From the NCBI GenBank assembly GCA_002205965.3, contig NADL03000604.1, positions 496,001-560,000 on the forward strand: a stretch of 64,000 nt of DNA. Direction: 5' to 3'. Of the stretch, positions 1 through 11,186 are shown in pieces; the first letter of the stretch is position 1; every line of letters starts with the position of its first letter. The translations under genes and the position numbers were made by a program. The notes beneath the pieces are model-generated. The model did not search any database. It had not been told where the DNA came from and saw only the letters and a list, made by a program, of their open reading frames with translations. This DNA comes from Kappaphycus alvarezii. Taxonomy: Eukaryota; Rhodophyta; Florideophyceae; Gigartinales; Solieriaceae.

Positions 1-2330
1 GCACGAGTTGTCCGCAATGATTTTGTTGTATACCCTGTGGAGGTACGAATGATAGCGTTCTCCGACGCCTAGGGCTTTGTGACTCTCAATTTATGAAGAT
101 TTTTCCTTGACGCAGTATGCCTGCAATAGGTTTTACATTCGAGGGATTCGAACTGAGGTCTCTGGTCCATGCCGACGTTGTCGGGAAAACCGACGTAGGT
201 TGAAACCAATATGCGCATAAACGCAGCCCGCGTCTTTGCCGTTGATTCTCCATCAAGAAAAACGTTGCGTTACACTTCGTATCTTTGTCGACCACATGCA
301 GAACCGTACGCTTCTCCAGCTTCATAAGATCCAGGCACACTGTGCGGTTGAACACGCATTCCCCGTGGGGCAAGGATACCTTGAACCTGTGCGGCCCGTC
401 AGCTTCGCGTTGGCAGACTTCACAAGTTGAAGATATTTTCTCAAGATCAGCTAACAAGTCCGGAGATGCGGAATTGGGGTCAGCCCTGTTTATGACTGAA
501 TAAAACTTTCCAGGATGTGGGTAGTAGAAGTGAAGGTGTAACTTCCTTACTTCAGCGGAAGTGAAGAACATTTTAACAACCCATCCAATGTTAACGTGTC
601 CGCCCTCTCGCACCAGTGGTAGATGTAGTGCAATGAACAGACCCAGCCCTGAAAGGGAAACAAGGAAAATGCCTACAGCAATAAGAGGTGGATGAGCTGA
701 TGGTTGTGCAACTACCGGGCGTCCGTCGGACCCGCTTTCTCTTTAAGCCCCGTAAAGGGCAGTAACTCATTGCCTGACAGGCGCAGTTGGTAGAGACTTG
801 GCAAGTCAGAGGAGGATAGGACACAAGAGTGTCTAGACTAATGTCACAATGACGGTATAATGGAAAAAACGGGGGAGTCCACAGGAATAGGATAGATGGC
901 GACGCCAGGTAAAAAAAGGTAGTCCGGAGGACTAAACGGGCGAAGGGAACAAGAAGAATGGACAGCGAGGAGCGGCAGAGGCCAGCGAAGGTGTCGCGTG
1001 TAGCGCTACGAAGGGCGAGCGGGGCTCTAAAGGGTATTTCTATCCTCCCCAGGGGACGACGCGAGGCGTCACGGGTTTCGGCTACAGTCCGCCGAGGAGG
1101 ATAAACGCGCGCGCACGCACACGGAACAACAGAGGGATGAAGAATAAAAGGGGCGAAGCTACACGGGTGATCGGACCGCCGGTTACAAAGGGGGACCAAA
1201 GGGATAGAGATATATATAGTCGCAAACGCGTGGGTTCCGCGCAAAAGTAGGCGGGACGCGAAGGTGGGAGGTACTTCCAGAGCCAATCCTTTGGTAGCTG
1301 TTTACTTGGGGCGCTACAAGATGCTCCGTAATAAATAATAAGTTAGAGTTAGTGGCGGTGCTAGCTGCCGCCTTAGTTAGGACACCTGTTAGACTAATAG
1401 CGACTGTAAGCTAAAATAAAAATCAGGACCCATACCGGTCCATGGAAAGCCCCGACTGGGGGTCGTTGCCATCTCATCTTGACAGGATGATCTACTGTAA
1501 ACAAAGTGTCGAAATTCGATAAATAAAATGGATCATTATTACCATCTAAAGAACGGACCGGTCATTGCACTACAGGAGATTCCAGCCATCGCTCTTTGAA
1601 AGTAACTCATCATCCGCAAAGCCCAGAATGAGGCTCGCCCGAGTTAACAGATCTAAGCCCAGCGGCAACGGAACATCTACATCAACGACGTCGGCATTGA
1701 AAGAGAGCAAGAAGTTATTTGAGACAGGGATTCCTACTGGAATATTACCAAAACCCTTATGCCTGGATGATACAAATGTGAATGTAAACTTTTTGCCCTT
1801 CACAACATCCATGAGGTCGATGTTGAGTAGGGTGCAGTATGCATCTGCCTGAGGTTTCCAAATTACCTTTTTCTGTGCACCTTAGTCCACGCAAGCACAC
1901 TCGAAATCTTCGGAAGTGGAATCATCCCAGGAGGTGTTTATCACAAAGATCTCATTGGTGCCTAGCTCCACATCTGGGTCAATCTCAGGAAGAAGCATAC
2001 CTGGAGTAGAATTAACTGACTCCGATCCTTCGGAACGCAAGTCGCCCTGCAGTGCGGCCTGAAAGATCTCAACATCGTCTTTGTCAGATTGACCATCGTC
2101 GCTCAGATTGTCGCCAGGTGACATTCCGTCAAGCTGCTGACAAAAGCCCGCGAGGACGAGTTTTATGCTATGCTAATTGAAATCTTTCCGTTTGAAGTAC
2201 TCAAGCTTACTTGCAGCAGCTTTGGACGCGTTCAGGGGATTCTTGCAGTCTTTCAACATGTAGTTCGTGTCTCAACAGTTGAAAAAACCGGCGCTGTCTA
2301 AGAGGCTTGACCCTGTGCGAAGTTTAGTCT
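1..2330 (-). mobile_element. Ty1/copia-type LTR element fossil, partial
   Basis: Minus-strand remnant of a copia-type polyprotein that continues beyond the left edge. Reading from high to low coordinates I see a gag zinc-knuckle region (about 2220-2290), an acidic linker (1882-2124), the retropepsin-fold region (1570-1812, with DVDVPLPLGL matching EVNVPLLVGL of the element at 25483), the H/C-type pre-integrase zinc finger followed by the start of the integrase core (about 290-610), and integrase sequence to position 1. Domain order and sequence are those of the 25483-31455 element, so this is the same family in opposite orientation. It is broken, with several breaks, and is interrupted by a separate insertion at 624-1574. 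No LTR of its own lies in the window. Its upstream (right) end fades out near 2330. Confidence 0.85.
624..1574. mobile_element. 951-bp TG...CA insertion inside a copia fossil (probable solo LTR)
   Basis: The segment begins TGTAGTGCAATGA and ends with the exact inverse, TCATTGCACTACA, giving 13-bp terminal inverted repeats that start TG and end CA. The copia reading on the minus strand stops at the right boundary and resumes at the left boundary, so this is a clean insertion. Flanking five-base sequences are GTAGA and GGAGA, a target-site duplication with one mismatch. The TG/CA ends and 5-bp duplication favour a solo LTR of an unrelated LTR element. A non-autonomous TIR element cannot be excluded. 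The long minus-strand reading frame inside it (591-1286) matches nothing I recognise and looks fortuitous. Confidence 0.7.
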
Positions 2331-3967
2331 TGCTGTGTGTGTGTGCTCTAACCGATCGTAATGGTCGCACCACGCATGAATTTAGTTTAACTTAGTCCAG
2401 AACTTCCGGAGCATCCCCTAGGAACACATCACCCGAACCAACTGTAATAAAATCTTGACCTCTGCCATACTACTTCCATCAAATATTTATTTAATCATAA
2501 TAAAAGCTGGAATTTATTCCAGAGCATTTGCTTTCTGTGATCTACCAAATTGGATATGATACTTTTATTTAATTGAAAATTAATACTTAAATTTGAAGGA
2601 CTTATGCGAACGCATGTTCTGAAACTTCCCATAAAAGTCTAAATGGATTCATGTTGGAGAAAAATCAGGGAACTCAGATTCATAAAAGATGTGTCAGTCA
2701 ATTCAGGACTGCACCTTCGAATTATGGTTTTATGTTATCTAGTTCTGAACGGAGAAAAGATTTTAGAAATAGAAATCAGCAGAAGTCAGAATAATAGCAC
2801 CCGACGAGGTGGAATCTTACCCTACTGTGGATAGAAACTCTCATCTCCATCGAAGAATGACAAAAAAATTCCAAAAATGTTCCTGTTCCTTGGGAAGCAA
2901 AAATTGAACCCTGACTGTCACCACATAAATACCATTTGTACCATTAGAGCATACTAAAAGCCTCTAATATCAGAAAAACGTATAGATTATTGAATAGTTA
3001 GATCTGATTCTAGTATTCAGTTGTTTTTTGTATTTAGAGACGGTGTGGAAAACATGGAGATTTGTCGTGCGTAATAATTCGTGTTTGGTCAAATTATGCA
3101 CTACTAGTGTCTGAATGTTTCCTGCAAAAGGTATCTCCAGATATAATACTGCGAAAAGATCCAAGACTTCCATTTTTGTCATTTGAATATGAAACTGCTA
3201 TTCATGTCATCAACAATGGCTTTTCTTAATTCCTCAACGATCAAAAGAATTTGATAAAAGCAAACTAAGCATATCGGGAGTTTTTTGAGAAAATTTTACA
3301 GTAGATAAAAACTTTTCGTTTTAGTTTAATTATCCCTTCTCAAAGCAAGGCTTTCATCAATTGCCCAAAACCTCCATTATGATTTCCTCGTGTACAGATT
3401 TGCACTCTTTGGAAGCTAATTTTAGAGAAACAGCTTGCAGTTTTCGACACTATCCAGGTAAAATACTGCATCTTCCAAATTCTTCAGGTTACTCATTATT
3501 ATCAGAAAGAGATTGCATTTTCGAAAATTTTACAATCAAATCCTAAGCTAACCCGATTATGAGCGTCAGCGAGATGTTTCGTTTCAGCGAAAAGCGTTTT
3601 CTTCAAACTCCTATTTAATGAACGGAATAATAGAAATTATTGGAAGGGTATAATTGAAGATTAAAGACCCGTGGTCTTCAATTAAAATTTTTTGTTCAAT
3701 TTGTTAGGAAGCACATTGACGGGATACACAAACTCTGCAGATCTTGAATTTAACAGAAGGTAATGAGAATATTCATGGATATTCTCTGTAAATTGCTGAT
3801 AGTTGAGAAGAATCACTTTTTACACATTAATTCAAACTATGATATCTGTCTCAATGATTTTTGACCAAATTTCACTAATGAGTACTCATACTTATGAGTA
3901 AACTTCAAATGTTAATGATTCAGACCGAAGGTTGCACTCGTAAGTACCGCTTTTCCTCTCTCTCTGT
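2331..3967. other. A/T-rich stretch, nothing recognised
   Basis: No coding frame, repeat or RNA gene here that I can support. Frames are short and random-looking. Confidence 0.5.
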
Positions 3968-4338
3968 TTAACGCACCCTCTGGAGCATTTTTGAATCATA
4001 TGGGTCGGTGTTGTATTTCAAAGCGATTGACAAACAGTCGTCAGTTTTATTATTTGTGTAAGTTACTTTATTTGAATCTTCCCGCTGTGCTTCATCTATC
4101 TTGATCTCTCTTCCGTTGAAAGACTCTGCCTTGACGCATAAACTATAGTGAAATGTAGTTCTGATCTCCCCGTAATTTTGCTTGCAAGTGAAGGTTATAG
4201 GAAAGGAGCAAAATGTTTGGAGCATGATGAGGAGGGGAAAGTAGGATGGTTATTCAATTGGCAAGTATCTATGATACTTCAATTATACGCTGTGCGATTA
4301 TTTCCTTCCTAAGTTTTTTCCTGTTCATTTGTTTCGAA
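3968..4338 (-). CDS. possible 3' end of a spliced hypothetical gene
   Basis: Product not recognised. A 71-codon open stretch (3968-4180, ending MLQRVR-stop) is mixed and hydrophilic rather than repetitive. It can be joined, in frame and phase 0, through a candidate 97-nt intron (4181-4277, GT at 4277-4276, AG at 4182-4181) to an upstream exon 4278-4338 encoding a Lys/Arg-rich segment (KQMNRKKLRKEIIAQ), itself preceded by a CTCTTAG acceptor. The intron length matches the introns of the prefoldin gene at 24 kb. Chance open frames and splice-like sites are common in A/T-rich DNA, so this remains a hypothesis. Upstream exons were not traced. Confidence 0.3.
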
Positions 4339-6579
4339 CTAAGAGCGGCAACACAAGAAGACAAAAACATTTGGGAAAGATAAAAAGCTGTTTTGCTCAA
4401 TATTAAGGTAGTATTCTCAATAATCAAGAGTAATAGAACACTACATTTTTGCGCTATAAGTTCAGAAAAAATATCTTCCAAGGTCCTCGCAAAGGTGTGA
4501 AGAGAAACTTTGTCGCCTGAAATATGTCAGAATTGGCTAGCAGAGATTCTAGCTGCTCGATCTAATAGGATAAATAAATTTAAAGCAGTGATGAAATAGT
4601 TCGGACGTAGATAGATATGTATTTATACTGACGCATTTAAGTTCTTGGCTGTATCGAGAGAGATGACTAGATCAGTGAATCATATAGAAAACGAATTGAT
4701 GATAAAGGATGTTTTATTTTGCAAGTAAATAGACGAAAATTTCGGCAAGACTATAAAAGAGGTTTTCAGAAGGCAGGGAGATAGAGAAGATTCAAAGTTG
4801 TGCAGTTTTAAGCGCACACGAGCAGATTTGGGTTAAACTTTGGTTGGCATTTTGGTTGAAGCTGACTGGGTTAGCGGCCGCTCGAAACCAGGGATTATAT
4901 AGAACTGGATATAGCTACGAAATGAAGGAAAATGTAATCTGACAGTAGCGAAAGCAAGGGTTTCCAGTAAAACAGACCTGAAAGTATCGTTAGTAGCGCT
5001 TGTGGCACTTGTAGTAGGCACTAGTGACATACTCTGACAAGATTTGGGACGTCTATAAAGCTGTGATAAAATATCCCAGTGTGCTTCCCGCCGGTAACTA
5101 TTCCATATGTACCAATGAGGTCAAACGTTGTGTCAAGAACTGTGAGAAAAAGTGTAATTACAGTAAAGGGCCAAGTAGCCCTGGGTAAAAGGTCAACGGT
5201 AGTTTGATTCTACAGTACAGCACGGTGCCGACAATAACTATGCGGACACCATTACTTTATAATTAACTTCAAAACATGATTTTTTTCACGGCAAAACAAT
5301 GCAGAAATGAGGAAAACGTATAAAGGCAAATAAAGTACCAAGACGAAGTGCATATCTGCCAATATTTTCATTGTATTTCAAAAAAGGCTAACAAAGGGCG
5401 CTAATAGGTTTACCGATAATGAAGCTTCTATAACGCAATCAGCTTTCCCCACTAGACCTGTGGCAAAATAACACGTATACAGACAGCTCCAAAACTTCAG
5501 AGTCCGCGTCAAAGCCAACAAAGCAATAAAATCGTACAAAGCTGTAAGGCCTGTGGAATACCAAGTCAAACAGGATGTTGAACCTGTGGAATACAACAAA
5601 AGTGCTCTAATTATGTTTTCAGCATTTGGATGAGCCTTGATAGAGACTAGAAAGGGAAAAGAATGGAATGAAAGGAAGGGATAGACCAGCCTTCTCCACT
5701 AAATTTAAAGACTACGACTAGGATCAGTAGTAATCCATGTTTTCATGTAATAGGCCTCCTGATGTTCTACATCTGTTCTTACGTTAAGATCGTTCAATAA
5801 GCTGGACAAATTAAGATCCAACTTCAAAAGATACATAAAGAGAGGATATGTTTGCTGGTAAAGGTAGTGGTGAAGTCGTCCAAAATCAAAGCTTTGGAAA
5901 CCGTTATTCTTTTACAACTGAGCCGTATTCAAGAGACCTGTTTTTGAGTATTATCACACCCCTCAATAACAAATCAAATGCTGGCTTTTCCTTTCAGAAT
6001 TTACATTCTTGGCTTCTTTACAGATATTTTTGCCCATTTAGTCGGTGCGAAAACACTGCTATTTGGTCAATTTAGGGACTATGATGGGTAATACTTTCCA
6101 TATGCCAGCTTTCGTAGTGAAATGAGAAAAAAACTGTTTCAAAATTAAAACGTAGTTAACTCACCAATTAAGGACGGGGAGAGTCTCATAACCGTGAAAA
6201 CATCAATGAGTGCTTTCTAATATATAATCGACTAAGAAATCATGATTCGATACAATGAATTCAAATCGGGTTCTCCAGAAGAAATGTATTCAACACACAG
6301 CAAATTTTTTTCAATTTCCTCGCAGACGTTAACCATGCTCAAACTTAAGGGTCGATTCGTATCAAAATTATACGATATCTTTTTACAGATTATCATGGTG
6401 GAAGCGGGCCAGATCGTTCGGAACTAAACCAATATTCCAAAAAAATCGCATTCATGCCATATCAATGATAAAAACTCACGAGGGAAATTCTGACCCAGCA
6501 GTTAACAAAGTCTTAACGGATTGCAAATTTAACAGTAAAACTACCGGATTGGACTGGTCATGCATGAAATAACATATAT
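4339..6579. other. A/T-rich stretch, nothing recognised
   Basis: Short frames only. About 4800-5250 is less A/T-rich and contains a CTACAGTACAGC motif of the kind seen in the gene island, but no product is recognisable. Confidence 0.5.
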
Positions 6580-8560
6580 TGAAACGACTATTTTAGAAAT
6601 ATTCTCGCCATTGGGCGTCACATAGCACCTCCAAAGTTTCTTGGATCCAGCGTTTGACAAGAATAGTGCAAATTTGGCGGCCACTTTCACGCAGCAGACC
6701 ATATGTTTCAAGGTATTCAGGGCGCGCGATGAAGGATAATTCTTGAACTTTGCATCACTAATAAAGCAATCGCAAAATTCGGAAGGGTGCGGTTATCAAA
6801 GTACAGCAGCTTACCAAGAGCATTATGATACAGTATAACTTTCATTTAAAGACTCCACGAATCGGCTGTAGACGTTCGACCCATATCAAGGGGTTTTGGT
6901 AATGGTAGCGATTTTCTAGCAGTCTCACGGGTGACAATATTGACAACCTTGGCAAGCAGACCGGAATAAACACCTTGAGAAAGTAACAGGTCATCTGGGG
7001 AGGCTTTTCTCTTCATCCCAAAGTACCTGCAAAAAATGAAACCAGTGACTGTAAAGAGGTTTATCAACTTTTTCTAAACTGGGTTATCATCTTATTCTCG
7101 CCATATCAGTTCAGTAAGATGAAGTATTAAAATTTCATTAACATATAAAATGAAAAGGGTGATCCCTTTCGGAATGTACTCGATAAAATTATATTTACTA
7201 CCATCGGTTTCCTTCATGACTAGCCTAATACAGCTTCGGCAAAACATCTATATCACAACATCGGAGCCTGGCGCAAAATATACAATGACTTGACGACTCC
7301 CACCTTTTCCGATATGGTTTCGAGTCTTTGCATGTTGAGAAATCTCACTCAGATCTGTTCATCATTCGACAATCTCGCACCCGTAATATCCATCTGATAA
7401 ATTTCATAACCAGTTGTGACCGCGACAGATGCCATTAGACGTAACATCTATATACAGGCCACTGTTGCATAAAAGTCCATTTCAATGTGTATAACCGTCC
7501 CTGTATTATCACGTATTAGTAGAAGGTCCTTAATCCGAGCTGGATCACCATTTACGTCCCTCCTAACCTTTGGTATGATTCCGAACGATAATATGTTGGC
7601 ATCCTTTGTTGGATAATTTGTGATTTCTCAATTTTCATTCGATCGTAATTTATCGGGTTTCTCTCTGGCGGGTTCTAGCCGACAATATGATTTAAATGGC
7701 TTTATAATGGCTAGTACGTTCGCCTTATCGTCAATGATAACCATCTTAAACAACTACATATTGCTTAACCATATGGGGGGGTTCGGCTACTACCACAGTT
7801 AATGCTATGAGAAATCACGACGAGTGCGATCGGATTTTTCGGAATTATCATAACAACCATCAGACTCACCGTGTCTTCTAGGATTTTCCGGTCGTTACAT
7901 AAGTCCCTCGATAATAAGCTGCTCATGATGAAAAGGATCGGACCCCTGGCTATCTTCACTATTGAAATCACCTCCATCATATTCTTCGTAATAGAAATCA
8001 TCATCAACCACGTGGAAACTATCACAAAAGGTATTATTGGAGTACAAAGAGGTATTACAGCTATCCTCAGCCTCTACTTTAACATTTTCACTATCTAATT
8101 CAGTGCTTTTTTCATCTTCACTAGAGGACCTCCACTAAGCACCAGAGCCGGTGCTTGTACTAGTACCAAGAGGCTTACATTCATCTATTTTTTTTCAGAA
8201 AGAGTTCTTCAACAAATCTATCATGCTTTTCTCTAATGACCTTGATACCGCCTCTAAATCATGTACCGACATACTTAGAACTAACATTTGAAGGCCTCTC
8301 GTAAAAACGATGGACTACGCCTTTAAATGATTTGAGCTTCTCGTTCAATCTTTGCAAGAACAATTTGCATCCAAACGATCTAACAGTGTGTAAGTACGGA
8401 GCTAAATCACTTTATGTGTGGTTTTTTACAACTGCAGTATTACCGAATCCCGCTTGTCGAATGGAATAATCCCAACGGACGAACAGTAGTAACACAGATT
8501 CAGAAAGACATGTACGGTATACAAGTAAAACAATCAAAAGTGACTGCTCGGCTATGTCGT
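6580..8560 (-). mobile_element. Ty1/copia-type fossil of a second lineage
   Basis: Minus-strand remnant reading from right to left. There is an integrase C-terminal-like segment (about 8180-8400, SFKGVVHRFYERPSN), an acidic Asp/Glu-rich linker (about 7900-8100), and a reverse transcriptase core (about 7200-7600) with the copia hallmarks DFYATVACI, YEIYQMDITGARL and SLYILRQAP. Then comes the RT connection region (6846-7067, LLLSQGVYSGLLAKV then PLPKPLD) and a trace of the segment leading into RNase H (about 6650-6840, ALGKLLY). Sequence is clearly different from the 25-37 kb family. It is broken, with many breaks, and no terminal repeats were found, so it is likely old. The call rests on motif order, not on a single open frame. 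Confidence 0.7.
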
Positions 8561-8571
8561 TGGATTGACGA

Positions 8572-8635
8572 GTGTAGGGAGTACTACTCCCTACACCCGT
8601 GATGAAATCAGGGCTAGTAGCCCTGCTTTCATCAC
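8572..8635. repeat. two adjacent perfect/near-perfect hairpins
   Basis: Hairpin 1 (8572-8596) pairs GTGTAGGGAGTA with TACTCCCTACAC. Hairpin 2 (8599-8635) pairs 17 bases, GTGATGAAATCAGGGCT with AGCCCTGCTTTCATCAC, with one mismatch around the three-base loop AGT. They are two bases apart. They sit at the upstream edge of the 6580-8560 fossil. Confidence 0.85.
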
Positions 8636-9070
8636 TCCGAAACAGTTCAGAAAATTGAAATCCTTATTAGACTCATTCATATCCTCAGTATGACCATTTT
8701 TAAGTTTCCGATCTATCCACCAATCAATGCGAGTCATATCATGGAGGAGATCAAGCTCATCCATGGATTCACTCTTTTCCATATCGAAATCACGGGGGGA
8801 TGTGTAGTGATTTATTATTTGAAGGATATGGTCGGTTGCGACCCGGAATATCCTACAGGGCGAGATATCAGTGATTTTGTGGAAGTTTTCTTCTAATACT
8901 GCAAGGAAATATATGTGTGCACACAAAAACTCGGTTTCAAATCGAAAATTTACATTCATAAAAGCTAAAAATGTTCCTAAGAGCAAACCAGACAGGAAAC
9001 GTTTTTCTTCCGAGGCTGAACGATAATTTAATTTACACTTATAGCATGACAAAGGCAGTGTTACTAGATT
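8636..9070. other. unassigned stretch with a 153-codon minus-strand open frame
   Basis: A minus-strand frame (8591-9052) encodes an acidic, Asp/Asn-rich stretch (MDELDLLHDMTRIDWW) that I cannot assign. It may be an upstream part of the copia fossil or chance. GGATATGGTCGGTTG near 8824 also recurs at 15985 and, diverged, at 56994. Confidence 0.35.
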
Positions 9071-9076
9071 GCAGTT

Positions 9077-9345
9077 TCGTTTGCTTGTTTGTTGTTGTTT
9101 GTTTGTTTGTTTGTTTGTTTGTTTTGTTTGTTTGTTTGTTTTGTTTGATGTTTTGTTTTTGTTTGTTGTTTTTGTTTGTTTGTTTGTTTGTTTGTTTGTT
9201 TGTTTTGTTTGATGTTTTGTTTTTGTTTGTTGTTTTTGTTTGTTTGTTTGTTTGTTTGTTTGTTTGTTTTGTTTGATGTTTTGTTTTTGTTTGTTGTTTT
9301 TGTTTGTTTGTTTGTTTGTTTGTTTGTTTTGTTTGTTTGTTTTTT
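9077..9345. repeat. TTTG-rich satellite with 64-bp higher-order period
   Basis: The plus strand is almost only T and G, built from TTTG units. A longer unit is superimposed: the interruption TTTGATGTTTTG recurs with GATG at 9147, 9211 and 9275, exactly 64 bases apart, followed each time by the same TTTTTGTTTGTTG segment. Apparent reading frames through it (poly Phe-Val-Cys-Leu or Lys-Gln-Thr-Asn) are artefacts of the repeat. Confidence 0.95.
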
Positions 9346-10760
9346 CAAATTCTTACACGCAATAAGTCAATCAATTTTTAATTAAAATACTCGTTACTTG
9401 GTACACAGTAAGCACCGATTTTTGCCTTCAAGGCGGGAACAAATTTCACTGCTACCGTAATTTTAGACTAAATTGTGAAATGCGTACTATTTCTGGACAC
9501 AGTGCCATTCTCACACCCACAATCGGTTTTTTGACATAATATACTCTCTGAAACAGATGTAATTACAAAATTAGTACAATATTCATCGTCAGCAACATTT
9601 TTGGAGTTTTTGCACCATTATTTCCTTTTTGTATGGCTAAAACAGATAGCGCGAATAACCAATTGACTTCCGTCATGATGGCTTTACTTTAGAGATCTTT
9701 ATCGAACCAATTCTCCTGCGATAGTCCTCATTTACGTAGAACAATACGTCCTAGTCCCGTTTGGCGTAGTTGAGTACAGTTTGTGGTCATCAAGATAGAA
9801 AACGACCATATCAAGTATAAAAAGAAGAGCAATAATTTTTTTAGCCATAGACGAAATAGATCTCAAACTAGTCTTCATTTACGGCTCGAACAGTGTTTTA
9901 GAAATACTTAAAGTACTCAGTTCACAATAGGCTGACAAAGAATGGGATATTGACCAATTTTTCTCTGACTTAAAGGCAGAGTAATCAGCGAGTGAGATGT
10001 CAAGCCCTAGCCTCTTGGCGCCAACAAGGAGAATTTACAGGCGGTTTTATAAGTGCCGTTAACCTACTGTCGAGCGAAATGCGGCCCAATATCTTTGATA
10101 TATTCATCTTTACTGTAATCAGGAAGTTGCTCGTAGATGAGATATCATATTTCCTTTTTACCCTTCAAAATGTCGTTAGAAGGCCAACAATGCTATCCCT
10201 TGTTGTTAATTTCTCGTATGATAGAATCAGTAAGATGTAACTCGTTGAATTTCTTGAGGGAGATGTGTAATCACCATTCATTACTGTGATTTGATTTTTC
10301 ATATGTGCCATAGGCTTGATCGTAATGATTATTTTGATCCAGATCCAACTTAATGTAGCTAAATTCCTCAATCACCCATGTGGTAACATCTTCATATTTG
10401 AGCTTTTCACCTTAAAGTGTTTTTATGCCTTCCTTCGGAATTTTTAAACTTATAAACCGTTACAGAGTCTAGTAAGCTGCGTATTACTAACTGTTTGTCT
10501 AGCATGGTTCTTATAACACGAAAATATTCCACTAGGCCGTAAATTTTGTCTCTGAGAATTGATGTATTGCAGGCTACTGCACCGATCGGTAAATAATTCA
10601 GTCATGTACGAAACTTAAAAACCGGTGGTCAAAAAAGTTAAATTGTAGCGAAGAAAATAAAGTGTACAGACTTTTTAAAGGGTGGTGACTAAGGTTGTTT
10701 TAATCATACTTGATGCACCCGAAAAATCTGTGACAAAAGGCAAGCTCAACATGACTCTTC
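9346..10760. other. A/T-rich stretch, nothing firmly recognised
   Basis: No product recognised. Minus-strand frames near 10160-10420 have coding-like composition but are short, interrupted and unassignable. Confidence 0.45.
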
Positions 10761-11186
10761 TTGGAATCAATTACACCAAATCCTTCAAAAAGTTTCCGCC
10801 CATTCTACTTCAACGAATTTGAGTCTCTATTCGCGCGGAATAGTCTTAATCAGGTACGAAATTCGAATAGTTGCTCTTCTTTAAAAACATCCTACCGCAG
10901 GTAGAAAAATGCGAACAAAGTGACCTAGAAAGTTTTGCAACAAGAAATAGTAAAGAAGAAACTTGGAATATCGATGCTCAGTGCCGCTTTGTCTTTGATA
11001 GCTCTGAAGGTAAGTAGTTAAATACGATAATTACCTAAATTATTTATCCACCATGAGCATTATGCAGGGGTTATTCAATTTGCTGGAATAATTCAATACG
11101 TGTATGAAATTTTAATTAACATCAAAAACCATAGGGAATGTGTTTTAAATATAGAGCAAAGAAAAATAAAGGTTACCTTAAACTGA
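10761..11186 (+). CDS. possible spliced hypothetical gene, 3' part
   Basis: Product not recognised. Three open segments can be joined in one frame by consensus splice sites. The first ends at 10853 before GTACGA; its start was not resolved. The second is exon 10901-11009, between CTACCGCAG and GTAAGT. The third is exon 11068-11186, after TTATGCAG and ending in TGA. The implied introns are 47 and 58 nt. The middle exon (VEKCEQSDLES...) carries phase 1 into the last, which reads VIQFAGIIQYVYEIL and onward to the stop. Agreement of phase across both junctions is the main support. The A/T-rich background makes false positives likely. Confidence 0.3.

Noticed and set aside
141-165. GGGATTCGAAC resembling a tRNA B-box
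   Set aside because: It falls in the integrase coding region of the copia fossil, in the expected reading frame.
591-1286. 231-codon minus-strand frame
   Set aside because: It lies almost wholly inside the inserted 951-bp segment and runs across its left boundary into the copia fossil. Composition is Arg/Ser/Pro/Thr-rich with no recognisable domain, so it is a chance frame.
8971-9385. Overlapping frames on both strands rich in Phe/Val/Cys/Leu or Lys/Gln/Thr/Asn
   Set aside because: They are translations of the TTTG satellite.
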